Below, piece after piece: positions 1 to 7,701 of a stretch of DNA of 64,000 bases; position 1 is the stretch's first letter; every line of letters begins with the position of its first letter. Source of the stretch: Qipengyuania nanhaisediminis (GTDB lineage: Bacteria > Pseudomonadota > Alphaproteobacteria > Sphingomonadales > Sphingomonadaceae); assembly GCF_900115585.1 (NCBI RefSeq), contig NZ_FOWZ01000004.1:62001-126000 (forward strand), written 5' to 3'. The notes beneath the pieces are model-generated. The model saw only the letters and a list, made by a program, of their open reading frames with translations. It ran no database searches and was not told the origin of the DNA. A program made the position numbers and the translations under genes.

Positions 1-48
1 CCTCGCGATCGATCCGTGCAAGGCGCTTGCCGTGCGGTTTGGGGGGAC

Positions 49-82
49 GGGCCGAAGCGTCGGGACTAGTGCGCTCCGGCCC
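49..82 (-). other. Stable RNA hairpin downstream of the sigma-54-driven peptide gene
   Basis: Positions 49-59 and 72-82 form an 11-base-pair stem with a 12-base loop. Read on the minus strand, every position pairs if one G-U wobble is allowed; read on the plus strand, that pair becomes an A-C mismatch. This asymmetry suggests selection as minus-strand RNA. It lies 17 bases after the stop of the 56-residue peptide gene and has no T tract, so it looks more like a processing or attenuation element before a downstream gene (possibly pspA, off the window) than a simple terminator. Positions 1-48 hold nothing recognisable. Confidence 0.5.
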
Positions 83-99
83 GAGGGGGGTATTGTCGG

Positions 100-270
100 T
101 CACGCGATTTCTACCTGTTCGTAGGAAGCGACGACCGCGACCGGGCTGGTCAGGGAAATCTGCGAGCTCAGCACGACGAAGGCCGTCATGGCCGCGATGC
201 TGGCAAGGGCAGCTTGTCCGAGCTGGGTCTGGAAGAATTTGCGGTCGTACATGAATTTGCGGTCGTACAT
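100..270 (-). CDS. Small single-pass membrane protein, probable phage-shock regulon member
   Basis: 56 residues. The start at 270 is set by a strong ribosome-binding site (GGGAGGA, five bases upstream). Residues 1-6 (MYDRKF) are exactly repeated as residues 7-12, encoded by an 18-base tandem duplication. A hydrophobic segment at about residues 18-38 should cross the inner membrane once, leaving a short C-terminal tail. The function is not recognised. It is divergent from pspF, and a consensus sigma-54 promoter lies 43 bases upstream, so control by PspF is the natural inference. pspA, usual in this position, would lie beyond the left edge. An alternative start at 252 would omit the duplicated copy but lacks a good ribosome-binding site. 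Confidence 0.75.
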   Translation of the reverse strand: MYDRKFMYDRKFFQTQLGQAALASIAAMTAFVVLSSQISLTSPVAVVASYEQVEIA

Positions 271-312
271 GGTTGTCCTCCCTGGACTGGAATTCGTTGT
301 TGTCCTGTGTTC

Positions 313-328
313 AGCAAAGGGCGTGCCA
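313..328 (-). promoter_or_regulatory. Consensus sigma-54 (-24/-12) promoter
   Basis: On the minus strand the sequence reads TGGCACG, four bases, TTGCT, which matches the sigma-54 consensus at every conserved position with the required GG-to-GC spacing. Transcription would start near 302 and read the 56-residue peptide gene that begins at 270. The adjacent divergent gene is a PspF-type sigma-54 activator. Confidence 0.9.
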
Positions 329-403
329 AAATAAACAAGCCATTGAAAATACATGACTTTGTTTTTTCGACGAACAGCATCGTGGCGGGTATTGCCAACC
401 CTT

Positions 404-415
404 GGGAAAATTCCC
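404..415. promoter_or_regulatory. Candidate PspF upstream activating site
   Basis: An inverted repeat GGGAA-AA-TTCCC lies about 100 bases upstream of the predicted sigma-54 start site and 12 bases before the pspF ATG. Enhancer sites for PspF typically sit at that distance. This position would also let PspF repress its own gene, as known in Escherichia coli. The assignment rests on position and symmetry only. Confidence 0.4.
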
Positions 416-427
416 TATCTATTGGCC

Positions 428-1450
428 ATGGAGCGGGAAAATCAGTTCATCGGGCAGTCCGGCGCCTTCCTCGACGCGGTCGAGCGCACCAGCCGTGCCG
501 CGCCAATGCGACGCCCCGTGCTGGTCATCGGCGAGCGCGGGACCGGCAAGGAATTGATCGCCGAGCGCCTGCATCGCCTGTCCACCCGTTGGGACGAACC
601 GCTCGTCACCATGAACTGCGCCGCGTTGCCCGAAACGCTTATCGAAGCTGAGCTGTTCGGTCACGAGGCCGGAGCCTTCACCGGTGCTACCAAACAACGG
701 GCCGGAAGGTTCGAGGAAGCCGACAAGGGTACTCTGTTCCTCGACGAACTGGGCACTTTGTCGATGGGTGCACAAGAGCGGCTGCTGAGGGCAGTCGAAT
801 ATGGCGAAGTCACCCGGATCGGTTCGTCGCGTCCCATGCGTGTGGATGTGCGGATCGTGGCGGCGACCAACGAGGACCTGCCGGCCAAGGCGGAACGCGG
901 GGAGTTCCGCGCCGACCTTCTCGACCGGCTCAGTTTCGAGGTGATTACGCTTCCTCCCCTGCGTGTGCGCGAAGGGGACATCGGCGTGCTGGCGGACTAT
1001 TTCGGCCGCCGCATGGGTGCAGAGCTCGGCTGGGAAGCCTGGCCGGGCTTTGCCGAGCATGTCGCCAAGGATCTGGAAGAGCATCCATGGCCCGGCAATG
1101 TGCGCGAACTGCGCAACGTGGTCGAGCGCGCGGTCTATCGCTGGGACGATTGGGATACGCCTATCGGCCATGTCCAGTTCGACCCCTTCGACAGCCCGTG
1201 GAAGCCGATCTCGCCGACGACACCGAAGAAGGAGCCTGCCCAGCAGTCCGCGCAGCTCGCCGCCCAGGTCGCGCCTGATCTCGACCAGGTCGAAGACCTC
1301 AAGGCCGCGGTGGACCAGCACGAACGCACGATCCTCGAGCATGCGCTCGGCAAGCATCGCTGGAACCAGCGGCAGACGGCCAAGGCCCTTGGTCTCAGCT
1401 ACGATCAGCTGCGCCATGCGATCAAGAAGCATGGATTGATGGAAGAGTAA
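428..1450 (+). CDS. pspF: PspF, sigma-54-dependent activator of the phage-shock response
   Basis: 340 residues, close to the 325 of E. coli PspF, and collinear with it by eye. It is a bare AAA+ activator with no N-terminal sensor domain: it opens at FIGQSGAFLDAV and has Walker A GERGTGKE at residues 35-42, the sigma-54-contacting loop GAFTGA at 82-87 and Walker B GTLFLDE near 101-107. The C-terminal helix-turn-helix (LGLSYDQLRHAIKKHG) binds enhancers. In the known system PspA inhibits PspF until membrane stress releases it. The ATG at 428 was chosen because the protein then begins as family members do. Confidence 0.95.
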   Translation: MERENQFIGQSGAFLDAVERTSRAAPMRRPVLVIGERGTGKELIAERLHRLSTRWDEPLVTMNCAALPETLIEAELFGHEAGAFTGATKQRAGRFEEADKGTLFLDELGTLSMGAQERLLRAVEYGEVTRIGSSRPMRVDVRIVAATNEDLPAKAERGEFRADLLDRLSFEVITLPPLRVREGDIGVLADYFGRRMGAELGWEAWPGFAEHVAKDLEEHPWPGNVRELRNVVERAVYRWDDWDTPIGHVQFDPFDSPWKPISPTTPKKEPAQQSAQLAAQVAPDLDQVEDLKAAVDQHERTILEHALGKHRWNQRQTAKALGLSYDQLRHAIKKHGLMEE

Positions 1451-1577
1451 TCCGTCCGATTGGTCCCGCTCATCCTGTCGCAAACCGGCCACAGGCGGGG
1501 GAATATTCCGAGAACCCTATTGCCGCGCGGGCAATGTTCGATATGCCTGCGCCCAGGGACTGGGAATTTTACGAATA

Positions 1578-3155
1578 ATGATGGCGGTTCACGCCCGGGT
1601 CGCAGGGCACCGTATACCTTTTGTCATTCTGGCGTTGCTTGCAGCGATTGCAGTCGTGTGGCCGCTCGCCACCGCTTCGGCACAGGTCGTGCCCTCCGTT
1701 CTGGAAGAAGTGCGATTGGTCTCGGAGGATGAGGGTGCAGCGACATTCATGCTGCGCTTTTCGCCCGCCGAACCGCGCGTGGCGACCATCGACAAGAACC
1801 CCACCAGGCCAGAACTTGTCATGGCGACGACGCTCAAGGTCGGCCGGGTGCCCGACCGGCAAAGCTATCGCGGCCTCGTGCGCTCACTGCAATTCGTGAC
1901 CGAAGGCAGTAGCCTCGTCCTCAGGTTCGACACGGCGCGCCCTTCGCGTATCCGGGCCGAGCAGATGGGCAACAACGCGGTTCAAGTGCGCGTCGAGATA
2001 GTGAGCGACGAGGAAACGCTCGGCACACGCCCGATCGGCTCGGATGGCGAAGAGGTGGTGCCGCAGCAGGAACTTCAGCGCGGGCCTGTCGATAGCTACC
2101 AGCCCGGCGATTCCTACGAACTGGTGTTCCTCAAATATGCCGACGTGTCGGAAATCGTCGGCCTGCTCGCCGAAGGGGCGGAGATCGCGCCCAACGATGT
2201 CTTCATCCGCCGTGAGCCCGGTTTCGGGTCGCCCGGCGCGAACCAGTCGACCAGTTACATAGGCGCGCCGCAGCAGGCCGAGCGTGACGACCAGCCGCTG
2301 GGTCAGAATGTCGGCAACGGCCTCGCAGTGGACCGCCGTCTCAACGCGATCTGGATTACCGGCACGCCCGAGCGGATCGAGCGGGTGAAGCGCCAGATCG
2401 AACTGATCGATGTCCCGGTGGACAGCGTGATCTTGGAAACGCAGTTCGTCGAGCTGACCGAGAACGGCGCGCGCAATCTCGGAATCGATTTCACCAATTC
2501 CAACGGGCAGATCGCCGTCGGCAATCTGGCGACCGGCGGCTTCCTGCCGTTCGGGGTCGATCCCAATGACGTCCTGCCTTCCGGCCAGTTGCAGGCCGCA
2601 ATCTATGCGCAGATACAAAAGGGCGAGGGGCGCATCGTCTCGCGTCCGAGGATCGCTGCGCAAAGCGGATCGACGGCCAAGATCATCACAGGCGATGCCC
2701 TGCCGATCCTCACCTCGATCCAGCTGTCGGGCGTGAACGGCGTGTCCCAGCAGGTCCAGTACGTGAACGTCGGCGTTACGTTGCAGATTGCTCCGCGCGT
2801 TAGCACGGACGGATACATCACCTCGAAAATCTATGGCGTCGTGTCGAGTGTGACGGGCTTCAGCCAGGGCTATCCCACCATCAGCCAGCGGGAGGCGGAA
2901 ACCAGCGCATCGGTGCGTGATGGAGAGACCTTCGTCATCGGCGGTCTTACCCAGGAAAACGTGCTGACGACCAAGTCGAAGATCCCGCTTCTCGGCGACA
3001 TCCCGCTCATCGGTGCAGCTTTCCGCAACGAGCGGTCCACCAGCACCACTACCGAATTGTACATCGTCATCACGCCGAGGATCGTGCGCCATCGCCGGTT
3101 CGAGCAACGCGATGCGAATATGGAAACACAAGCTTCGGGGGAGATCGAAGAGTAG
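1578..3155 (+). CDS. Orphan secretin (type II/III/IV-pilus outer-membrane channel family)
   Basis: 525 residues. An N-terminal membrane/signal segment (about residues 12-36, ending ATASAQ) is followed by a beta-rich region to about residue 140 resembling the AMIN/secretin-short domains of PilQ. An N0/N1-type segment near YELVFLKYADVSEIVGLL comes next, then a secretin core from about residue 270 to 505 with the family signatures VPLLGDIPLIGAAFR-like (IPLLGDIPLIGAAFR) and LYIVITPRIV. Secretins form multimeric outer-membrane pores. No other secretion or pilus genes are nearby, so its substrate is unknown. Whether it exports the subtilase encoded 265 bases downstream is speculation. ATG codons at 1578 and 1581 are both possible starts. 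Confidence 0.8.
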   Translation: MMAVHARVAGHRIPFVILALLAAIAVVWPLATASAQVVPSVLEEVRLVSEDEGAATFMLRFSPAEPRVATIDKNPTRPELVMATTLKVGRVPDRQSYRGLVRSLQFVTEGSSLVLRFDTARPSRIRAEQMGNNAVQVRVEIVSDEETLGTRPIGSDGEEVVPQQELQRGPVDSYQPGDSYELVFLKYADVSEIVGLLAEGAEIAPNDVFIRREPGFGSPGANQSTSYIGAPQQAERDDQPLGQNVGNGLAVDRRLNAIWITGTPERIERVKRQIELIDVPVDSVILETQFVELTENGARNLGIDFTNSNGQIAVGNLATGGFLPFGVDPNDVLPSGQLQAAIYAQIQKGEGRIVSRPRIAAQSGSTAKIITGDALPILTSIQLSGVNGVSQQVQYVNVGVTLQIAPRVSTDGYITSKIYGVVSSVTGFSQGYPTISQREAETSASVRDGETFVIGGLTQENVLTTKSKIPLLGDIPLIGAAFRNERSTSTTTELYIVITPRIVRHRRFEQRDANMETQASGEIEE

Positions 3156-3360
3156 GGTCGCACGCCTCGCAGAAGGCGCTCGTCAAGTAAAAAGAACTTG
3201 GAATTCGGCTCGTTGGAATTGTTTCCGGCGCTAATATTATTCGGCCTAAATAAAGGCGAAAATCAATTCGTCTCTCAAATGCAACAATTTGTCGATAAAG
3301 CCGAAATTTACTATTTTTCTTAGTTCTGACCCTCTCGACAGGCCTTTTCATCCGGTTACA

Positions 3361-3420
3361 CCTCCAATCCATCAGTCCAGCACGGGTCGCGTGCTGCTGA
3401 GACTTTTGGAGGGACTATTC
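3361..3420 (+). promoter_or_regulatory. Protease leader with sequestered ribosome-binding site
   Basis: CCTCCAA (3361-3367) is fully complementary to TTGGAGG (3406-3412), which contains the Shine-Dalgarno sequence of the protease gene at 3421. Between them CAGCAC (3378-3383) pairs with GTGCTG (3391-3396). The nested fold would hide the ribosome-binding site and could act as a thermometer or protein-controlled switch. The pairing is seen directly; regulation is inferred. The rest of 3156-3360 is an AT-rich promoter region with an 8-base direct repeat TTGGAATT at 3198 and 3213. Confidence 0.45.
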
Positions 3421-4554
3421 ATGAAAGCTAAGACTCTGGCCGTGCTCGCGGCTCTTCCGATGCTGGCTGTCGCCGCACCGGTTCAGGCTGAGGCGGGCGA
3501 AAAGATCGCCAACAGCTACATTTGCGTATTCGACAAGTCGGTTTCGCGCGGTAATGCCAAGGCAGAAGCCAATCGCGCCGCCCAGGCCAGCGCTGCCCAG
3601 GTAAAGCACGTCTACTCGGTCGCCCTGCGCGGTTTTGCGGTCAATGCCGCTCCTCAGGCAATCGAGAACATGAAGCGCAACAATCCCAACATCGCCTATT
3701 GCGAGCAGGACCAGGTCGTCACCGCTATCCAGGTTCGCGGAATGGCTCCCGGTGCGAAGAAGGGTAAGCCGGGCGGGAACGGCGGCGGTGCGCAGCCTCC
3801 GCAGGAAACGCCCTGGGGTATCGCCCGCGTCGGCGGCGGTGCGCCCGGCAACTTCGCTACCGCATGGGTCATCGATAGCGGGATCGAACTCGACCATCCC
3901 GATCTCAATGTCGACGTAGCGCGTTCGCGCAGCTTCGTGCGCGGCGATGCAGGCGACCAGAACGGCCACGGTACTCACGTCGCCGGCACGATCGCGGCAG
4001 TCGACAACAACATCGGCGTGATCGGCGTCGCACCGGGCGCTCCGGTCGTTGCAGTGCGCGTTCTCGACCGTCGCGGTTCGGGTTCGAACTCGGGCGTGAT
4101 TGCGGGAATCGACTATGTCGCGCAGTACGGCCAGCCGGGCGATGTTGCCAACATGAGCCTCGGCGGCGGGATCAGCACCGCGCTCGACCAAGCAGTCATC
4201 AATGCTGCGGCTGGCGGCGTTCGCTTCGCTATTGCTGCGGGTAACGAGCGCGACCACGCGAACAACCACTCGCCGGCGCGTGCAAACGGCCCGAACGTCT
4301 ACACGATCTCTTCGTTCGCAATCGGTGACAACTGGTCGAGCTTCTCGAACTACGGCAACCCGCCGGTCGATTACGCAGAGCCGGGTTCGTCGATCAAGTC
4401 GACCTGGACCGGTGGCGGCTACAACACCATCAGCGGCACCTCGATGGCGACCCCGCACTTCGCCGGCATCCTGCTTCAGGGCAATGTCGGCAATGGCGGC
4501 CGCGTCAACGGTGATCCGGACGGCAATCCGGACGTGATCGGTGTCGTCAACTAA
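3421..4554 (+). CDS. Secreted S8 (subtilisin-family) serine peptidase with I9 propeptide
   Basis: 377 residues. A Sec signal peptide covers about residues 1-23 (cleavage near VQAEAG). An inhibitor-I9-like propeptide runs from about residue 29 to 105, followed by a Gly/Lys/Pro linker (about 110-128). The catalytic triad is visible: Asp152 in WVIDSGIELDHPD, His183 in NGHGTHVAGT and Ser341 in SGTSMATPHFAG. It should be exported, self-processed and act as an extracytoplasmic endopeptidase. It has its own AT-rich promoter region and a strong terminator after it, so it is monocistronic. The start is fixed by GGAGG eight bases before the ATG and by the signal peptide. Confidence 0.93.
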   Translation: MKAKTLAVLAALPMLAVAAPVQAEAGEKIANSYICVFDKSVSRGNAKAEANRAAQASAAQVKHVYSVALRGFAVNAAPQAIENMKRNNPNIAYCEQDQVVTAIQVRGMAPGAKKGKPGGNGGGAQPPQETPWGIARVGGGAPGNFATAWVIDSGIELDHPDLNVDVARSRSFVRGDAGDQNGHGTHVAGTIAAVDNNIGVIGVAPGAPVVAVRVLDRRGSGSNSGVIAGIDYVAQYGQPGDVANMSLGGGISTALDQAVINAAAGGVRFAIAAGNERDHANNHSPARANGPNVYTISSFAIGDNWSSFSNYGNPPVDYAEPGSSIKSTWTGGGYNTISGTSMATPHFAGILLQGNVGNGGRVNGDPDGNPDVIGVVN

Positions 4555-4579
4555 GTCGACCCATCCAGTCAAAAAGGGG

Positions 4580-4620
4580 GAGGGGTCCGGTGTCATGCCG
4601 GACCCCTCTTCTTATTTCTT
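4580..4620 (+). terminator. Intrinsic terminator after the S8 peptidase
   Basis: GAGGGGTCCGG (4580-4590) pairs perfectly with CCGGACCCCTC (4598-4608) around a 7-base loop, and a T-rich stretch follows (TTCTTATTTCTT). It ends the protease transcript and insulates the rimP-nusA operon. Confidence 0.9.
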
Positions 4621-4746
4621 GCTTTTTGAGGGACTCGCACCTATCTCCCCTCGCATCCCGACATTGTCGCAACTTTGTAGGGCTGGCGCCGAAAGGGGCC
4701 GGCACCAAACCCCGTTGTCGCAATGCCAATCCGAACCGGAGTATGA

Positions 4747-5304
4747 ATGGCCGATATCGACCGCTTGACCGAAGTCATCGAACCCGAAGCGAATGCGCTG
4801 GGTTTCGATCTCGTGCGCGTCAAGATGATGCCGTCCGAAGCCGGTGATGGCGGGATGGCATTGCAGATCATGGCCGAGGACCCGGCGACGGGCCAGCTGG
4901 TGATCGAACAATGCGCCGCGCTCTCGCGCCGCGTCTCCGACCGGATCGACGAGCTGGAAGAGCAGGGCGATGTATTGGTCGAAGGTGCCTATCACCTCGA
5001 AGTCAGTTCGCCCGGTATCGACCGTCCGCTGACCCGTCCCAAGGATTTCGCCAATTGGGCCGGACACGAAGCCAAGATCTCCATGGACAAGGGTTTCGAC
5101 GGCCAGCGCACCTACAAGGGCGAATTGAAGGGCATCGAAGGCGATGAGGTTCTCATCGTGGATGCCAAGGCGGGAGAGGTACGTCTCGACCGTCACCAGA
5201 TCCATTCGGCAAAGCTCGTCTTGACCGACGCGCTCATTGCCGCCACCCAGCCGCTCGATACGAGCGGTGCCGACGACATCGAAGAAGAAAAGGCAGACGA
5301 CTGA
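4747..5304 (+). CDS. rimP: Ribosome maturation factor RimP
   Basis: 185 residues. RimP assists maturation of the 30S subunit in the cytoplasm. The N-terminal alpha/beta domain holds the conserved YHLEVSSPGIDRPL motif (about residues 83-96), and a C-terminal Sm-like beta domain follows, with an acidic tail. It heads the conserved transcription/translation operon: its TGA overlaps the nusA ATG by one base. The upstream 4621-4746 contains a direct repeat TTGTCGCAA (4664 and 4715) that could be promoter -35 elements. Confidence 0.95.
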   Translation: MADIDRLTEVIEPEANALGFDLVRVKMMPSEAGDGGMALQIMAEDPATGQLVIEQCAALSRRVSDRIDELEEQGDVLVEGAYHLEVSSPGIDRPLTRPKDFANWAGHEAKISMDKGFDGQRTYKGELKGIEGDEVLIVDAKAGEVRLDRHQIHSAKLVLTDALIAATQPLDTSGADDIEEEKADD

Positions 5305-6971
5305 TGGCCAGTGCCATTTCCGCCAACAAGGCTGAACTCCTCGCGATTGCAAACGCCGTCGCATCGGAAAAGATGATCGACAAATCCATCGTGATCGAAG
5401 CGATGGAAGAGGCGATCCAGAAGTCTGCCCGCAACCGCTACGGTGCAGAAAACGATATCCGTGCAAAGCTCGACCCGCAGACCGGCGACCTTCGCCTGTG
5501 GCGTGTCGTCGAGGTCGTCGAAGAAGTGGAAGACTACTTCAAGCAGGTCGATCTCAAGGCTGCGCAGAAGCTGGAGAAGGACGCCAAGATCGGCGACTTC
5601 ATCGTCGATCCGCTGCCCCCAGTCGATCTCGGCCGCATCGACGCGCAGTCGGCCAAGCAGGTGATCTTCCAGAAGGTCCGCGACGCCGAGCGTGAGCGTC
5701 AGTACGAAGAATTCAAGGATCGCGCAGGCGAAGTCATCACCGGCGTCATCAAGTCGGTCGAATTCGGCCACGTGATCGTCAATCTCGGCCGCGCCGAAGG
5801 CGTCATCCGCCGCGACCAGCAGATCCCGCGTGAAGCCGCCCGTGTCGGTGAGCGTGTGCGCGCGCTCATCACCAAGGTGGAACGCAACAATCGCGGCCCG
5901 CAGATCTTCCTCAGCCGTGCGCACCCCGATTTCATGCGCAAGCTGTTCGCGCAGGAAGTGCCCGAGATCTACGACGGCATCATCGAGATCAAGGCCGCTG
6001 CCCGCGATCCGGGCAGCCGCGCCAAGATCGGCGTCATCAGCCACGACAGCAGCATCGACCCCGTCGGTGCCTGTGTCGGTATGAAGGGTAGCCGCGTCCA
6101 GGCCGTCGTGCAGGAACTGCAGGGCGAGAAGATCGACATTATCCCGTGGAGCGATGACGGCGCGACCTTCATCGTGAACGCGCTCCAGCCGGCAACTGTC
6201 AGCCGCGTCGTGCTCGACGAGGAAGATGGTCGCATCGAAGTCGTCGTGCCCGACGACCAGCTTTCGCTGGCCATCGGCCGCCGCGGCCAGAACGTGCGTC
6301 TCGCCAGCCAGCTGACCGGCAACCAGATCGACATCATGACCGAGGAAGAAGCCTCGGAGAAGCGCCAGAAGGAATTCGCCGAGCGCTCGAACATGTTCGA
6401 AGCCGAACTGGACGTCGACGAAACGCTTTCGCAGCTGCTCGTCGCAGAAGGCTTCGCAGACCTGGAAGAAGTCGCTTACGTCGAGCTGGAAGAGCTCGCG
6501 AGCATCGAAGGCTTCGACGAGGAGCTGGCAGAAGAACTCCAGAACCGCGCCAAGGAAGCACTGGATCGCCAGGAAGCTGCGCACCGCGAGGCACGCCGCG
6601 AACTGGGTGTCGAAGACGACCTTGCCGAACTGCCGCACATGACCGAAGCGATGCTCGTCACGCTCGGCAAGGCAGGTCTCAAGACGCTCGACGATGTCGC
6701 CGATCTCGCGACCGACGAACTGATCGCCAAGCGGCGTGAGGCACCGCGTCGCCGGAACAACAATCCGGACGGCCCGCCGATGCGCCGCGATCGCCCCCAG
6801 CGCGAAGCCGACAAGGGCGGCGTGCTCGGCGAATATGGCCTGACCGAAGAGCAGGGCAACGAGATCATCATGGCTGCCCGCGCGCACTGGTTCGAAGACG
6901 AAGAGGAAGCTCCGGCTGCTGCCGAGACGACCGACACGCAGGAGGCCGCCGATGCGGACTCCACCCAATGA
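5304..6971 (+). CDS. nusA: Transcription termination/antitermination protein NusA
   Basis: 555 residues. NusA binds RNA polymerase and controls pausing, termination and antitermination. An N-terminal polymerase-binding domain (about 1-130) is followed by an S1 domain (about 135-200, GEVITGVIKSVEFGHVIVNL) and two KH domains (about 230-345, with VGACVGMKGSRVQ and LAIGRRGQNVRLASQL). The long acidic C-terminal half carries helix-hairpin-helix-like repeats, as is usual in alphaproteobacteria. The last 20 bases overlap the start of the following ylxR-like gene. Confidence 0.97.
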   Translation: MASAISANKAELLAIANAVASEKMIDKSIVIEAMEEAIQKSARNRYGAENDIRAKLDPQTGDLRLWRVVEVVEEVEDYFKQVDLKAAQKLEKDAKIGDFIVDPLPPVDLGRIDAQSAKQVIFQKVRDAERERQYEEFKDRAGEVITGVIKSVEFGHVIVNLGRAEGVIRRDQQIPREAARVGERVRALITKVERNNRGPQIFLSRAHPDFMRKLFAQEVPEIYDGIIEIKAAARDPGSRAKIGVISHDSSIDPVGACVGMKGSRVQAVVQELQGEKIDIIPWSDDGATFIVNALQPATVSRVVLDEEDGRIEVVVPDDQLSLAIGRRGQNVRLASQLTGNQIDIMTEEEASEKRQKEFAERSNMFEAELDVDETLSQLLVAEGFADLEEVAYVELEELASIEGFDEELAEELQNRAKEALDRQEAAHREARRELGVEDDLAELPHMTEAMLVTLGKAGLKTLDDVADLATDELIAKRREAPRRRNNNPDGPPMRRDRPQREADKGGVLGEYGLTEEQGNEIIMAARAHWFEDEEEAPAAAETTDTQEAADADSTQ

Positions 6972-7701
6972 GCGCCTGAGCCCCGACATCGCTGAAGTCT
7001 CGCGGCCCCGTAAACCGGAGCCCGAGCGGCGCTGCGTGCTAACCGGAGAGACCGGTTCGCGCGATGCGCTGGTGCGCCTTGCCGTCTCGCCTTCGGGCCT
7101 TGTCCTGCCTGACGCGCAGGAGAAAGCGCCGGGGCGCGGGGCCTGGGTATGCAGCGACCGTGCCGCGATCGAAGAGGCGTTTGCGAACGGCAAGTTGAAA
7201 AGCGGGCTGTCGCGCGCATTCAAGACGGGCGATCTCGAGATTCCGGAAAATCTGCCCGCGAAGATAGAAGATGCCCTGACCCGTGTATTTCTCGACCGAC
7301 TGGGTCTCGAAATGCGCGTCGGAGCGCTTATCTTGGGTACGCAACGCATTGCCGAGACCGCCCGTAACGGAGGTGTGGCACTGTTGCTGCATGCCAGCGA
7401 TGCGAGCGAGGACGGACGCAAGAAGCTGGACCAGGCCTGGCGCGTCGGCAGCGATGCCGAAGGGTCGGGAATGCGAGGGTGGACACTCCCACTGGACCGT
7501 GACGCACTGTCTGTGGCATTGGGCCGCGACAATGTCGTCCATTTCGCTTTGGCCGACGATGCATCGGCCGCAAGGATACGCAAACCCTTGATGCGCCTCA
7601 TGCATTACCAGGGGCTCACTATCCCGGCCGACGATGGGCGTGCCTCTACGCGCGCCGAAGACGATACGAACGATACGCAGAAGAGAAACGAGCAAGAATG
7701 A
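6952..7701 (+). CDS. YlxR/DUF448 RNA-binding protein with L7Ae-like C-terminal domain
   Basis: 249 residues. The N-terminal DUF448 (YlxR) fold has RRCVLTGETGSRDALVRLAV and the signature GRGAWVC (about residues 24-70). The second half (about 110-205) resembles the L7Ae-type RNA-binding domain often fused to YlxR in alphaproteobacteria. The family is predicted to bind nucleic acid and is nearly always found between nusA and infB; the exact role is unsettled. It overlaps nusA by 20 bases and infB by 4 (ATGA), which indicates translational coupling. Confidence 0.88.
   Translation: MRTPPNERLSPDIAEVSRPRKPEPERRCVLTGETGSRDALVRLAVSPSGLVLPDAQEKAPGRGAWVCSDRAAIEEAFANGKLKSGLSRAFKTGDLEIPENLPAKIEDALTRVFLDRLGLEMRVGALILGTQRIAETARNGGVALLLHASDASEDGRKKLDQAWRVGSDAEGSGMRGWTLPLDRDALSVALGRDNVVHFALADDASAARIRKPLMRLMHYQGLTIPADDGRASTRAEDDTNDTQKRNEQE

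Noticed and set aside
1578-4554. Secretin and subtilase as one secretion operon
   Set aside because: A 265-base AT-rich gap with its own leader and promoter-like sequence separates them, and no other secretion genes are present.
4664-4723. Direct repeat TTGTCGCAA before rimP
   Set aside because: It could be two -35 elements, but no matching -10 hexamers stand out, so it is mentioned only under rimP.
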